Below, piece after piece: positions 1 through 8,171 of a stretch of DNA of 64,000 bases. The stretch spans positions 1-64,000 of the forward strand of contig JAUQZE010000030.1 in NCBI GenBank assembly GCA_030587365.1. Reading direction: 5' to 3'. The position numbers were made by a program, and so were the translations under genes. Source of the stretch: Candidatus Freyarchaeota archaeon. GTDB taxonomy: Archaea; Asgardarchaeota; Jordiarchaeia; Jordiarchaeales; Jordiarchaeaceae. Position 1 is the stretch's first letter. Each line of letters begins with the position of its first letter. A model generated the notes under the pieces. That model was not told the origin of the DNA. It was given only the letters and a program-made list of their open reading frames with translations, and searched no databases.

Positions 1-1
1 G

Positions 2-352
2 GCGAAACAGCAATTCCGGGACGATGCTCAAGCCCACCTCCAGGCGCTCGAAAAGCTCACCAATCAGCAAAAAATTGAGAGGGCGGCTGGCTTTTTTTCC
101 TACCATCAATTGATTCACAAGGAGGACATTTCCTTCGCGGTCCCCACGCTTACCAAAGCGCTCGAGAAACACCGCCACACCGACCCCAAATGTGACGTCG
201 GCCGAAGTCTCTTCTGGGTACTCCGCGAGTTCGCTGAAAAAGACAAAACGCACAAGAAACAGCTACTACATCTTCTCAAAGCGGTGGATCCAAATAATAA
301 GCCGCCAGAAGTCCAAGAACTCATTCAATATTGCAAACACTCACGGAAATAA
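2..352 (+). CDS. C-terminal part of an unrecognised protein (cut by window edge)
   Basis: An open frame runs without a stop from the first bases of the window to a TAA at 350-352, so only the last 116 residues of a longer protein are visible. The visible part is charged and rich in helix-forming Lys, Glu and Leu. It ends in a segment resembling the edge of an alpha-helical repeat (LLHLLKAVDPNNKPPE). There is a TTG at 110, but the frame stays open upstream of it, so 110 need not be the start. I see no catalytic motif and do not recognise the family. The coding sense follows from the long frame and clean termination before the next promoter region. Confidence 0.5.
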   Translation, partial: AKQQFRDDAQAHLQALEKLTNQQKIERAAGFFSYHQLIHKEDISFAVPTLTKALEKHRHTDPKCDVGRSLFWVLREFAEKDKTHKKQLLHLLKAVDPNNKPPEVQELIQYCKHSRK

Positions 353-491
353 ATTATTAATTTTTTAGTATTTTAAAGCATTCTCGTTTAAAGAGGCATA
401 CACTTTTCTAAGGGATGGTTTATTGTTGCGTTACCTTTAATTTCGAAAAAGACGTATTTTAATAAAATGTGTTTTTTATGGGTGAGTAAAA

Positions 492-2213
492 ATGAAGGCG
501 GAGGTAGAGAAAGGTTCGCAGCCGATATTCGGAGTAAAAATCGATAAGGATGTCTATATTCCAATGCGTGACGGCACCAGACTAGCGGCGGACATATACC
601 GACCAGACGCTGTGGGAAAATTTCCCGCGCTCCTCGCAATGTCACCTTACGATAAAGAGATGCAGAATATTTCCCTAGAATCAAAGAATATATTAGAAAC
701 TATCGGTAGGGATCCGGCATCTATAATGAAGCTTGGTTTTATTGAAGCTGGCGTAAGTGAGTATTTTGTGAAAAGAGGCTACGTGCACGTAATCGTAAAC
801 GTGAGAGGCACTTTCAAATCCGAGGGAGAGTATCACATGGCTTGCTCCCCGCAGGAGCAGGAGGACGGCTACGACCTAATAGAGTGGATTGCCCAACAAC
901 CCTGGTGCAATGGAAGCGTTGGAATGGTGGGAGCATCCTATTTCGCGGTTATCCAGTATTTACTAGCCTCAATGAAAAAACCGCCACCACACCTCAAAGC
1001 AATTTTCCCCTTCGACGGATTCACAGACGTCTACCGCGACTTTGTATACCATGGAGGAATCTGCAACACCGGATTCCCACTCCTATGGTATCATGGAATA
1101 AAAGAAAAAACCAGAGCCGTACCTCAAGCACCAAAAATATTGGGCAAAAAACTAGACGAAGTGGTTCAAGAAGCCATAAACAGCGATGCGATTAAAAACC
1201 GCCCCGAACTCATTCAAATCCTAAATAACCCCGAAATAAACCCCTTGATTTTTGATTTGCTCTTAGCCTCGACTGATGGGCCATACTATTGGGAGAGATC
1301 TTCTCACAAACAACTCGGAAAGATAAAAATTCCAGCATATACTGGCTCCGACTGGGGAAAGATAGGGATACATCTTAGGGGCGCTTTCACTGCGTACGGA
1401 TCGATAAAAGCTCCCAAAAAAATGCTCATAGGGCCGCCGGGAATGGTGAGACCCTGGAACCAATACCACGATGTCATAGTGAGATGGTACGATTACTGGC
1501 TAAAGGGTATAAACACCAAAATTATGAAAGAGCCCCCAATAAAAATCTTCATCCAAGGAACCAACCAGTGGAGAGAAGAAAAAGAATGGCCCCTCGAAAG
1601 AACTAGGTGGACGAAATACTACCTCCATAACCAGGGAGTCTTAGACACAAACCCGCCCGGAAACGGCGAAAAACCAGACAGCTACGTTTATGAACCATTA
1701 AACCAAAGGAAAAAAGGCGAGACCCAATACCGCGCCCGGTACGAAACCTCCCCCTTAGAGAAAGACGTGGAAGTCACCGGTCCGATTGCTCTCAACCTTT
1801 ACGCTTCCTCCACAGACACGGATCCAGATTGGATAATCAGAATCGAGGACATAGACCAGAACGGTAAGAAAGTGGTTCTAACCCGAGGGTGGCTGAAAGC
1901 CTCCCACAGAGATGTAGACAGGGGCAAATCCAAACCTTGGCAACCCTACCACCCCCACGACAAAATAAAGCCGATAAAACCGGATAAAGTCTACGATTAT
2001 GAAATTGAAATTTGGCCCACATCAAACGTTTTCAAAGCTGGACACAAAATAGGCCTGGAAATAAGCAGCGACGACGGGGCACCAACCGACCTCTACTCAA
2101 TCATCTTCGGCCACCTACTAAGCGGCAGAAAAATGAACAACACCATATACCACAACCCAGAATACCCCTCACACCTACTCCTACCCATCATACCAAGCAC
2201 TAAAACTGAGTGA
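492..2213 (+). CDS. CocE/NonD-family (X-Pro dipeptidyl-peptidase-like) hydrolase
   Basis: This 573-residue protein is an alpha/beta-hydrolase of the CocE/NonD esterase and X-Pro peptidase family. The N-terminal part carries the family opening (VYIPMRDGTRLAADIYRP) and the oxyanion/nucleophile region WCNGSVGMVGASYFAV with the likely nucleophile Ser149. The C-terminal third is the jelly-roll domain ending in the usual SHLLLPIIP motif. A GGGTGAG ribosome-binding site lies just before the ATG. It is one of three paralogues in the window; the others are at 31.8-35.3 kb. The substrate, probably an acyl ester or amide, cannot be read from sequence. No signal peptide is seen, so it is likely cytoplasmic. 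Codons are mixed at the 5' end and become almost entirely A/C-ending at the 3' end. Confidence 0.9.
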   Translation: MKAEVEKGSQPIFGVKIDKDVYIPMRDGTRLAADIYRPDAVGKFPALLAMSPYDKEMQNISLESKNILETIGRDPASIMKLGFIEAGVSEYFVKRGYVHVIVNVRGTFKSEGEYHMACSPQEQEDGYDLIEWIAQQPWCNGSVGMVGASYFAVIQYLLASMKKPPPHLKAIFPFDGFTDVYRDFVYHGGICNTGFPLLWYHGIKEKTRAVPQAPKILGKKLDEVVQEAINSDAIKNRPELIQILNNPEINPLIFDLLLASTDGPYYWERSSHKQLGKIKIPAYTGSDWGKIGIHLRGAFTAYGSIKAPKKMLIGPPGMVRPWNQYHDVIVRWYDYWLKGINTKIMKEPPIKIFIQGTNQWREEKEWPLERTRWTKYYLHNQGVLDTNPPGNGEKPDSYVYEPLNQRKKGETQYRARYETSPLEKDVEVTGPIALNLYASSTDTDPDWIIRIEDIDQNGKKVVLTRGWLKASHRDVDRGKSKPWQPYHPHDKIKPIKPDKVYDYEIEIWPTSNVFKAGHKIGLEISSDDGAPTDLYSIIFGHLLSGRKMNNTIYHNPEYPSHLLLPIIPSTKTE

Positions 2214-2405
2214 AGATTAAAAACATGTTCAACACTTCCCGATTAACTTTTATTTTTTTTATTTTTTCGTTATGCACAATCGCAGCTACCGTACTATTTA
2301 GTCCAGAAAACCAATCCTCTAAAAAATGGATTTCAATCCAATAAAACTTAATAGCACGATTCTTTTCTTATTTTTAAGTTCATGGAACAGTTTGAGGATG
2401 AAAAT

Positions 2406-2852
2406 ATGACTACACACCCAGAGAAAAACCACCTATTTCAAGCAACTGTTGCTTGGGACGGAGAAACAGGAGGAAACATAACCATCAAAGACTTCCCCGA
2501 ACTCCAGATCGACACCCCCGCAGAGTGGGGTGGACAGGGCAGGTCCTATTGTCCAGACCAGCTTTTTGTTTCCTCTGTTGGTGGCTGTCTTCTCGAAACC
2601 TTCCTCTTCATAAAGAATAAGATGAAGCTGAACCTCTTACAGCTGAGAGTCCCCATCCAGATGTCAATAAGACAGACAAGAGACGGCTACTACGTATCAG
2701 AAATCGAGGGAAAAGTACAAGCAACCGTGAAAAAAGGGGAAAAAGAAAAAGGAGAAACATGCGCCCAGCTAGCCGAAGAATACTGCCACCTAATCCGACT
2801 AATAAAAAAAGCCATACCCGTAAAAATCATTTACGAGGTAACCGAAACTTAA
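2406..2852 (+). CDS. OsmC-family protein
   Basis: The roughly 148-residue product has the OsmC/Ohr-like layout: an N-terminal strand region (FQATVAWDGE), then PDQLFVSSVGGCLLETF with the first conserved cysteine, and a C-terminal AEEYCHLIR helix with the second. Family members reduce organic hydroperoxides through such a cysteine pair or bind small ligands. I chose the ATG at 2406 because GAGGATG lies just upstream; an in-frame ATG at 2382 would add eight residues. It follows the CocE gene by about 190 bases and probably has its own promoter. The 3' half uses mostly A- and C-ending codons. Confidence 0.8.
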   Translation: MTTHPEKNHLFQATVAWDGETGGNITIKDFPELQIDTPAEWGGQGRSYCPDQLFVSSVGGCLLETFLFIKNKMKLNLLQLRVPIQMSIRQTRDGYYVSEIEGKVQATVKKGEKEKGETCAQLAEEYCHLIRLIKKAIPVKIIYEVTET

Positions 2853-2909
2853 CCAACCACGCAACTGCACGCTCCAACCAACCACGCAACTGCACGCTTA
2901 TGCGTTCTT

Positions 2910-3284
2910 TTATTTTTCGGCTCTAATTATACCCTTCTCTATAGCAGTCTGCATAAGATTCTCCACAGCCGTACGAATATACTCCTCCTTCTTAGCACCC
3001 GTAATCACCAGCTTACCCGTAGTAAAAAGAAGAATCACAACCTTAGGCTCCCTCATACGATAAATCAAACCCGGAAACTGCTCCGGCTCATAAATCACAT
3101 CCGGAAGCGCATACGCCGCAAGCTCCAAGTTGAGCTCAGCCCCAAGACTGGCGGAAGCCACAATGTTCTGAATCTCAATCTCCGGCTCAATATTATCACC
3201 CAAAACACCACTCTTCTGAAGCTCCTCAACAATCTTATTCACCGCCGCATAAACCTCCTTAACAGACTTGGCGCTTGTACCCAA
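2910..3284 (-). CDS. tbp: TATA-binding protein, C-terminal half (separated from N-terminal half)
   Basis: This frame encodes the last part of a TATA-binding protein: helix 2 of the first repeat (AKSVKEVYAAVNKIVEEL) and the complete second repeat, with the signatures IEIQNIVASASLGAEL, YEPEQFPGLIYRM and TGKLVITGAK. A normal archaeal TBP is one chain of about 185 residues with two such repeats. Here the first 60 or so residues lie in a different frame immediately upstream (3290-3505). The only start available is a TTG at 3284 without a clear ribosome-binding site. Nearly all codons end in G or T, the opposite of the N-terminal half. Either the gene is broken by about 32 extra bases, or two TBP copies have been joined, or there is an assembly fault. 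Confidence 0.85.
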   Translation of the reverse strand: MGTSAKSVKEVYAAVNKIVEELQKSGVLGDNIEPEIEIQNIVASASLGAELNLELAAYALPDVIYEPEQFPGLIYRMREPKVVILLFTTGKLVITGAKKEEYIRTAVENLMQTAIEKGIIRAEK

Positions 3285-3289
3285 AAGTT

Positions 3290-3505
3290 TTAATTAAACA
3301 GATGGTCTGTACACACCATTCTGCCGGAGCTGAATATGAGTGTGGCGGTTTTGGGTTTGTCTAGTCTGTATACTAGTCCGGGGAATTGTTCGGGGTCGTA
3401 CTCTGATTTTAGGTTTGACTGTGCGATTTTTACGAGTTCTATTCTTTGGTTTATTTTTACCGATGCGACTACGTTTTCTATGTTTATGAATTGGATTTTC
3501 GGCAT
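3290..3505 (-). CDS. tbp: TATA-binding protein, N-terminal half (separated from C-terminal half)
   Basis: The 71-residue frame begins with a normal ATG and encodes the first TBP repeat up to its last strand: FINIENVVASVKINQRIEL, YDPEQFPGLVYRLDKPK and SSGRMVCT. It then runs into seven unrelated residues and a TAA. In intact TBPs the sequence continues as VCTGAKS; here AKS reappears 32 bases later in another frame (2910-3284). Without helix 2 and the second repeat this half cannot form the DNA-binding saddle alone. By hand count, 57 of the first 62 codons end in A or C and none in T, while the partner half is the reverse. Confidence 0.85.
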   Translation of the reverse strand: MPKIQFINIENVVASVKINQRIELVKIAQSNLKSEYDPEQFPGLVYRLDKPKTATLIFSSGRMVCTDHLFN

Positions 3506-3654
3506 AGTATGGAATGCCCCCTATGAGTTTTATTTTAGCACCTTTTTTTGCATTAGGTTTGTTATGCTTCAAAATCTTAATTTTGTTAGTGGGATGTTTT
3601 TTGCTTATAAATGGTTTCTCTGCTTATAAATAACACGCTCCCTTTTAAATATAT

Positions 3655-3825
3655 ATGGCTGTTGGACAAGGGGACGTTCAAGAGTATGCGTTGCAGCATT
3701 GCCATGGAAATGTTGAGAATACTTGGATGGATAATGTGTTTGGCGTCGACCGACTTCAGGATATATTATGCGCCAAAAAACCGGTTCGGCGTCTCAGATT
3801 TTCTCACCTTTATTCCGCTACTTGA
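3655..3825 (+). CDS. possible 56-residue protein or gene remnant
   Basis: A short open frame with protein-like composition (it includes HCHGNVENTWMDNVFGVD) starts at an ATG that directly follows a TATA-like ATATAT stretch, without a ribosome-binding site. It ends overlapping the 3' end of the convergent gene at 3818. I do not recognise it. It may be a leaderless small gene, the remnant of a longer one, or chance. Confidence 0.25.
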   Translation: MAVGQGDVQEYALQHCHGNVENTWMDNVFGVDRLQDILCAKKPVRRLRFSHLYSAT

Positions 3826-4393
3826 ATTGTTCTAAGACCATGAAAAATTCTGCGGGTAAAAACCAGAACATAAATTTGGCCACGAAGATAACCCCTAAAC
3901 CGTTCTTTTTGGCCATGTCAAAGATTATGTCTCGAATCTCCCCCGGTCTGAAAACCAAGTCAAAGTTCAGAAGGTCCGTGCCTAAGAAAACTCGGCTCTC
4001 TGGAAATCTTCTTTTCACCTCAGATATGTATCCTAAAACCTGATCTAAATTCTTCGCCGTAATTTTGGGTTTTATTTCCACCACGATTGTTCGGGAACCC
4101 TTCTGGGCTACCACATCGTACCTGTGGCTGGGGTGCAGTTTTCCAGAGGGTATCTCAAAGCCGGGATCCCAGCCCAGCAAATCGAAGAAGATAGCCCTAA
4201 TGGTTCTCTGTAAGATGGAGTGCGAAAAATGGTTTCTCTTGGATTGGGTAGAGAAATAGTTAGTGATGTTTTTCATGTGCTCCTCCACAATTTCTTTTTT
4301 TAATGTTAATGTCTCCAGTAACTTGCCAGCGAACATTAAGTCCAGAATTTCTCCAATCTCCTTCCCTATTTCTTCCCATATTTCGTAATCCAT
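3818..4393 (-). CDS. PD-(D/E)XK-like nuclease-fold protein
   Basis: The roughly 191-residue product has an N-terminal helical part (MDYEIWEEIGKEIGEIL) and a core with RYDVVAQKGSRTIVVEIKPK. This matches the D...(E)xK pattern of PD-(D/E)XK nuclease-fold proteins, which are used in restriction, repair and many uncharacterised archaeal proteins. The ATG at 4393 is preferred over the upstream in-frame start at 4450 because the added residues (FYSLCVFFLIMD) look like translated promoter DNA. A later segment (GVIFVAKFMFWFLP) is hydrophobic. The gene stands alone between TBP and RidA. Partner and substrate are unknown. Confidence 0.6.
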   Translation of the reverse strand: MDYEIWEEIGKEIGEILDLMFAGKLLETLTLKKEIVEEHMKNITNYFSTQSKRNHFSHSILQRTIRAIFFDLLGWDPGFEIPSGKLHPSHRYDVVAQKGSRTIVVEIKPKITAKNLDQVLGYISEVKRRFPESRVFLGTDLLNFDLVFRPGEIRDIIFDMAKKNGLGVIFVAKFMFWFLPAEFFMVLEQFK

Positions 4394-4648
4394 AATTAAG
4401 AAAAACACACATAAGCTATAAAAATCTATATCCAAGCCTTCGATCAACACCTTCTTGCAATCTTTTAAAAGAAAAAAATTTTAGGAATAAAAGGAAATTC
4501 ACCAAAAATAACTAAAATAAACCTAAATTTCGATAAATGGTTTTCAAAGAATAAATGATGAAAAAGGAAAAATGAGGTAACAAGGAGACTAAACTTGAAA
4601 CAGTAATAGGGTCTCGAAATGAGGGGAGATTAGCGAATTTTGGATATG

Positions 4649-5035
4649 TTAACGCTTAATGGCTATTGCTTCAATTTCCACTCCAACATCCCTTGGTAAA
4701 CGAGCAGCCTCTATAGCAGCTCTTGCAGGGGGATTGTCCTTGAAGAATTCTGCGAACTTTTGATTCATCTCAGAGAAGGTATTCATATCTTTAAGGAAAA
4801 CCGTACACTTAACAACATCCTTCAAACCTGCTCCAGCCGCCTCGAGAATCGCTTGCATATTCTTTAATACCTGTTCAGTCTGCTGACTAATGGTACCTTC
4901 AACCATTTTTCCAGTCTTGGGATCCAAAGGAACTTGGCCTGAAACGAAGATAAAATTCCCAGCAATGATTCCCTGGGAGTAAGGACCAACTGGTGCTGGT
5001 GCTTTATCCGTTTTAATAACTTTCTTTTCAACCAT
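4649..5035 (-). CDS. ridA: RidA/YjgF/YER057c-family reactive-intermediate deaminase
   Basis: The 128-residue protein is full length for RidA and shows the family motifs: GPYSQGIIAGNFIFVSGQ near residue 17, QTEQVLKNMQAILEAAG, and the C-terminal PPARAAIEAARLPRDV with the substrate-binding arginine. RidA proteins hydrolyse 2-aminoacrylate and related enamine/imine intermediates from PLP enzymes in the cytoplasm, acting as trimers. The gene appears monocistronic. Identification is firm; the precise substrate in this organism is inferred from the family. Confidence 0.92.
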   Translation of the reverse strand: MVEKKVIKTDKAPAPVGPYSQGIIAGNFIFVSGQVPLDPKTGKMVEGTISQQTEQVLKNMQAILEAAGAGLKDVVKCTVFLKDMNTFSEMNQKFAEFFKDNPPARAAIEAARLPRDVGVEIEAIAIKR

Positions 5036-5269
5036 CCTATATCAACTCAGAAAAACTGTTTCTGGACTGTAGAGTTGTTCCATACTGTAAGAGATAGACG
5101 GATTCGTGGTTTTAAATTATTCTCAAAATTAGGGGATGTAAACCAAGGAAATTGTAACGTTTATTAAAATCCTTGATAACACTATTAACAATTACAGAGA
5201 TTAGCAGGAAAGCCCAATCAAATTTCTTTAGGACAAGGGAAGATTTGCAGAGTTTAAATAAATACCAAA

Positions 5270-5400
5270 AAATAGGAAAGCGAGTAATAGGGCTGGCTCA
5301 CCCGAAGAGGTGCGCAGAAACCAGTAACAGGGCAGTCGGACGTCCACCCTTCTAACCCTAATATAATAGAAGTGTAGAACCCTTAACCCCTTCGGAGTTG
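5270..5400. other. non-coding stretch with a hairpin, possible structured RNA
   Basis: The 387-base gap between RidA and the HEAT-repeat gene is AT-rich except for a GC-rich patch here. Within it, 5293-5324 folds as CTGG-CT-CACC, loop CGAAGA, GGTG, eight unpaired bases and CCAG, followed by the palindrome GGACGTCC. A 60-residue frame overlaps (5173-5355), but its translation looks random. It could be a small RNA, part of a lost mobile element, or neither. Confidence 0.25.
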
Positions 5401-5422
5401 AGAATATGTCAGTGCCTAAATC

Positions 5423-6994
5423 TCAAATCAACTCTATACTCCTGACAATTGACTCTGCTATATGTCGTACACCGCCGTGTTCGTCCTTTGTTAGTCTGTG
5501 TAGGTCTTTCCACGCCTGCTCCTTATACTCTTCTGGAATGTGTTGAAAGACAGCACCTAACGCTTTTGCTGCATCCAACCGTACCGCAATGTCTTCGTCC
5601 TTTGTTAGTCTTTGTATGTCTCTCCACGCCTGCTCCCTATCTGGGATATATGGAAACGCAACACCCAACGATACTGCTGCGCTTCTCCGTACACTGCTGG
5701 CTGCTCCGTCCTTTGTTAGTCTGTGTAGGTCTCCCCAAGCCTGCTCCTTATACTCGTCTGAGACGTGTGGAAACGCGGCACCCAACGATCCTGCTGCGTA
5801 CCTCCGTACATAGACATTTTCATCCTGTGTCAGTCGGTGCAGGTCTTCCCACGCTTGTTTCTTGTCCTTGTCCGGGATGTGTGGGAATACGGCACTCAGT
5901 GCTTCTGCTATATCCCTTCGTACATCGCTGTCTTCGTCCTGTGTTAGTCTGTGTAGGCATTCCCATGTCTGTTCCTTGTCCTTGTCTAAGATGTGCGGGA
6001 ATATAGCACCCAAAGCTTCTGCTGCAATCCAACGCACAAAAAGATCTTCGTTCCGAGTTAGTCTGTGTAGGTCTTTCCACGCCTGCTCCTTTTTCTTAGG
6101 GGAAATGTGGGGAAACGCGTCGCGCAATGCTCTCGCTGCATCATACCGTACAGTGCTATCTTCGTCCTGTGTTAGTCTGTGCAGGTCTTCCCACGCCTGT
6201 TCCCTATACTCGTCTGAGATGTGTGAGAATATGCCACCCAATGCATATGCTATGTTACTCCGTACAACGCTGTTTTCGTCCTGTGTTAGCTGGTGTATGT
6301 CTTTCCACGCCTGTTCCTTATACTTGTCTGGGACATGGGGAAACGTGTCGCACAACGCATATGCTACTCCACTCCGTACATCGCTTTCTTCGTCCTGTGT
6401 TAGCTGGTGTATGTCTTTCCACGCCTGTTCCTTATACTTGTCTGGGACATGCTGAAATACAGTACCCAAAGAACCTGCTGCCTGATACTGTACACCGCCG
6501 TCTTTGTCTCGTGTTAGCTGGTATAAGTATCTCCACGCTTGTTCCTTGTTCTCGTCTGGGACATGTGGGAACGCGGCGCGCAACGCATACGCTGCGCTAA
6601 ACCGTACATCGCTTTCTTCGTCCTGTATTAGCTGGTGTATGTCTTTCCACACCTGTTCCTTATACTTGTCTAGAACATACTGAAACACACCACCCAAAGC
6701 ACCCGCTGCGTGCAACCGTACAAAGATGTCCTCATCCTGTGTAAGCCGATGTAAATCTTCCCATGCCTGTTCCTTATACTCGTCCCCGATGTGGGAAAAC
6801 GTGTCACCCAATGCATATGCTGCACCACCCCGTACAACACTGGTTTCATCCTGTGTCAGCTGGTGCAGATCTTTCCACGCCTGCTCCTTGTCAGGGAGGC
6901 CTGCAAAATTATCGCGAATTAGAAGTGCCGCCGCTCTGCAATCCAGTATTTCACTGCTCAAGGCTAAACTGTGAATCTTCTCCTGATCTACCAA
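5423..6994 (-). CDS. HEAT-repeat (PBS-lyase type) scaffold protein
   Basis: The 523-residue protein is built almost wholly of tandem repeats of about 37 residues, each close to KEQAWKDLHRLTQDEDSDVR followed by AAxALGxxFPHIPDKY. There are about 13 to 14 copies from near residue 30 to the end. This is the two-helix HEAT/PBS-lyase repeat, which stacks into a superhelical binding scaffold; such runs occur in other archaea, for example Methanosarcina. The start is a TTG at 6994, since a stop lies three codons upstream. The repeats are very similar at DNA level too, implying recent expansion or ongoing homogenisation. The target is unknown and no catalytic motif is seen. Confidence 0.8.
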   Translation of the reverse strand: MVDQEKIHSLALSSEILDCRAAALLIRDNFAGLPDKEQAWKDLHQLTQDETSVVRGGAAYALGDTFSHIGDEYKEQAWEDLHRLTQDEDIFVRLHAAGALGGVFQYVLDKYKEQVWKDIHQLIQDEESDVRFSAAYALRAAFPHVPDENKEQAWRYLYQLTRDKDGGVQYQAAGSLGTVFQHVPDKYKEQAWKDIHQLTQDEESDVRSGVAYALCDTFPHVPDKYKEQAWKDIHQLTQDENSVVRSNIAYALGGIFSHISDEYREQAWEDLHRLTQDEDSTVRYDAARALRDAFPHISPKKKEQAWKDLHRLTRNEDLFVRWIAAEALGAIFPHILDKDKEQTWECLHRLTQDEDSDVRRDIAEALSAVFPHIPDKDKKQAWEDLHRLTQDENVYVRRYAAGSLGAAFPHVSDEYKEQAWGDLHRLTKDGAASSVRRSAAVSLGVAFPYIPDREQAWRDIQRLTKDEDIAVRLDAAKALGAVFQHIPEEYKEQAWKDLHRLTKDEHGGVRHIAESIVRSIELI

Positions 6995-7137
6995 TCCACT
7001 TACACCGCCTAATCTAAAAAAGACTCACTTAAAATCCTTTCTAACATAAATTCAGCACTAATTAGTTCTTCTTCATCAACAATTTTCTCAACAAAGGTAG
7101 AATATGGCGAGTTAAAAAATGGGAGGAGAATATTGCT

Positions 7138-7629
7138 CTATTGAAACTCGTATTTTACGTTGCGAGACAGGTAGACAATTGCCACTATTCCGGCTATCAT
7201 GATAAGTAGACCAAGTATAACACCGTATATAGAGAAAGTAAATAAAAAGGCTATTCCGGTGCCTATGGCTATTATTCCTAATATAATTGTGGTGTAGCGT
7301 CCCCAGTTCTTCATGTGAAGCAAACCATAACTTGCGAGAACACATATTCCTGAAAGAATAGGAAAGACCACAGCCCCCAAATAAAAGACAGAAATTACAT
7401 CATTTATATCAGATAAAGTAAAACCGACGCTGGTTCCGCCGAGAGGGTTTCGATATGAAACTGGAAGGCTCTGAACCCATATAAAACTCCCTATTACTAA
7501 AAATTGGTAAACATATTCCTGCGGGAGAAGTGAGGTAGTAATTATTATTCCCATGATAACTCCCAGTGGAGCCAAAATTATGAGAGCTATAGCCATTGCG
7601 GTTATACCTAGAGGCCTGTAAACACCCAT
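7138..7629 (-). CDS. small four-helix membrane protein of unknown function
   Basis: The 163-residue product has hydrophobic segments at about residues 8-34, 80-107, 112-130 and 133-155, with a polar loop (about residues 50-75) between the first and second. I see no motif that points to a family with known activity. The gene lies alone, separated by about 140 bases from the HEAT-repeat gene on the same strand. Coding sense is supported by the membrane-protein pattern and the single clean frame with an ATG. Confidence 0.6.
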   Translation of the reverse strand: MGVYRPLGITAMAIALIILAPLGVIMGIIITTSLLPQEYVYQFLVIGSFIWVQSLPVSYRNPLGGTSVGFTLSDINDVISVFYLGAVVFPILSGICVLASYGLLHMKNWGRYTTIILGIIAIGTGIAFLFTFSIYGVILGLLIMIAGIVAIVYLSRNVKYEFQ

Positions 7630-7726
7630 TTAGTATCCCTCCCATAAGTATCCTACAAAAAATAAACATTGTTTAGATATTAAAACCCTTTTAAAGCGGC
7701 AATATTCATTCGAGGCTTTGTTTTTT

Positions 7727-7852
7727 TTATTTCTGGGCTAGTTCTGTGTAGGTCTGGGCTCCCCTTGTTATGCTTTTTTCCTCTTTTTCGTTTAGTTCTC
7801 TCATCTTTTTCGTGGGGATTTCCGCAACCATTACTTGGGGTTCAACCCTTGC
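7727..7852 (-). pseudogene. C-terminal fragment of a gamma-carbonic-anhydrase-like gene
   Basis: The last 41 residues before the stop match the end of the intact gene at 12017-12529 almost exactly: RVEPQVMVAEIPTKKMRELN and ITRGAQTYTELAQK here, against RVEPRVMVAGIPAKKMRELN and ITRGAQTYAELAQK there. Upstream of about 7852 the resemblance stops, and the hexapeptide-repeat body with its zinc-binding histidines is gone. This is a truncated copy, probably left by an unequal duplication or deletion. The downstream DNA after the stop is also alike in both places. Confidence 0.85.
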
Positions 7853-8034
7853 GTTTGGTGGTGGCGTTTTATTCTGCGGTTGAAGGGTTGCAAAGGTGGA
7901 AGGGCAGACTGTACTGGCTGTGGATGTGTTATCGGGGGATTGCGCTGAAATGGTCAACAAAATACAAACATTGATAGATACAATTCTCAAAATTAAGGGT
8001 TCAACCAGAAAATCTTCTTGAAAATCGGATTATG

Positions 8035-8145
8035 CAGGGGTTCTTGAAGAGAAGTGAGGGAGACATGACTACGAGAAGGGTAACCTGCCGAGAGGAAACT
8101 CTCAAACAGTTCTTACGAGGAGCGCCGAGGAGGGGCGCAATGACA
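8035..8145 (+). other. structured RNA-like patch, perhaps a group II intron remnant
   Basis: This GC-rich stretch just before the 8172 gene has two clear hairpins: GAGAG-GAAA-CTCTC at 8090-8103 and GCGCC-loop-GGCGC at 8122-8138. They are preceded by CTACGAGAAGGGTAACCTGCC. The purine-rich style and the GAGAAGGGTAAC string recall group II intron ribozyme sequences upstream of their reverse-transcriptase gene, but no such gene follows. I treat it as a structured-RNA fragment of uncertain origin; it could instead be the leader of the downstream gene. Confidence 0.3.
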
Positions 8146-8171
8146 AAATAAGTACCCAAAAAATTAGGACA

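Noticed and set aside
3294..3572. 92-residue very basic frame over the TBP N-terminal half
   Set aside because: An off-frame translation of the TBP gene; its composition comes from the A/C-rich coding strand.
5449..6974. Several long plus-strand frames opposite the HEAT-repeat gene
   Set aside because: They arise from the regular composition of the repeats on the other strand; the minus-strand product is clearly the protein.
5423..6994. Regular repeats taken as a CRISPR array
   Set aside because: The period is about 111 bases, without unique spacers, and the repeats translate as HEAT units.
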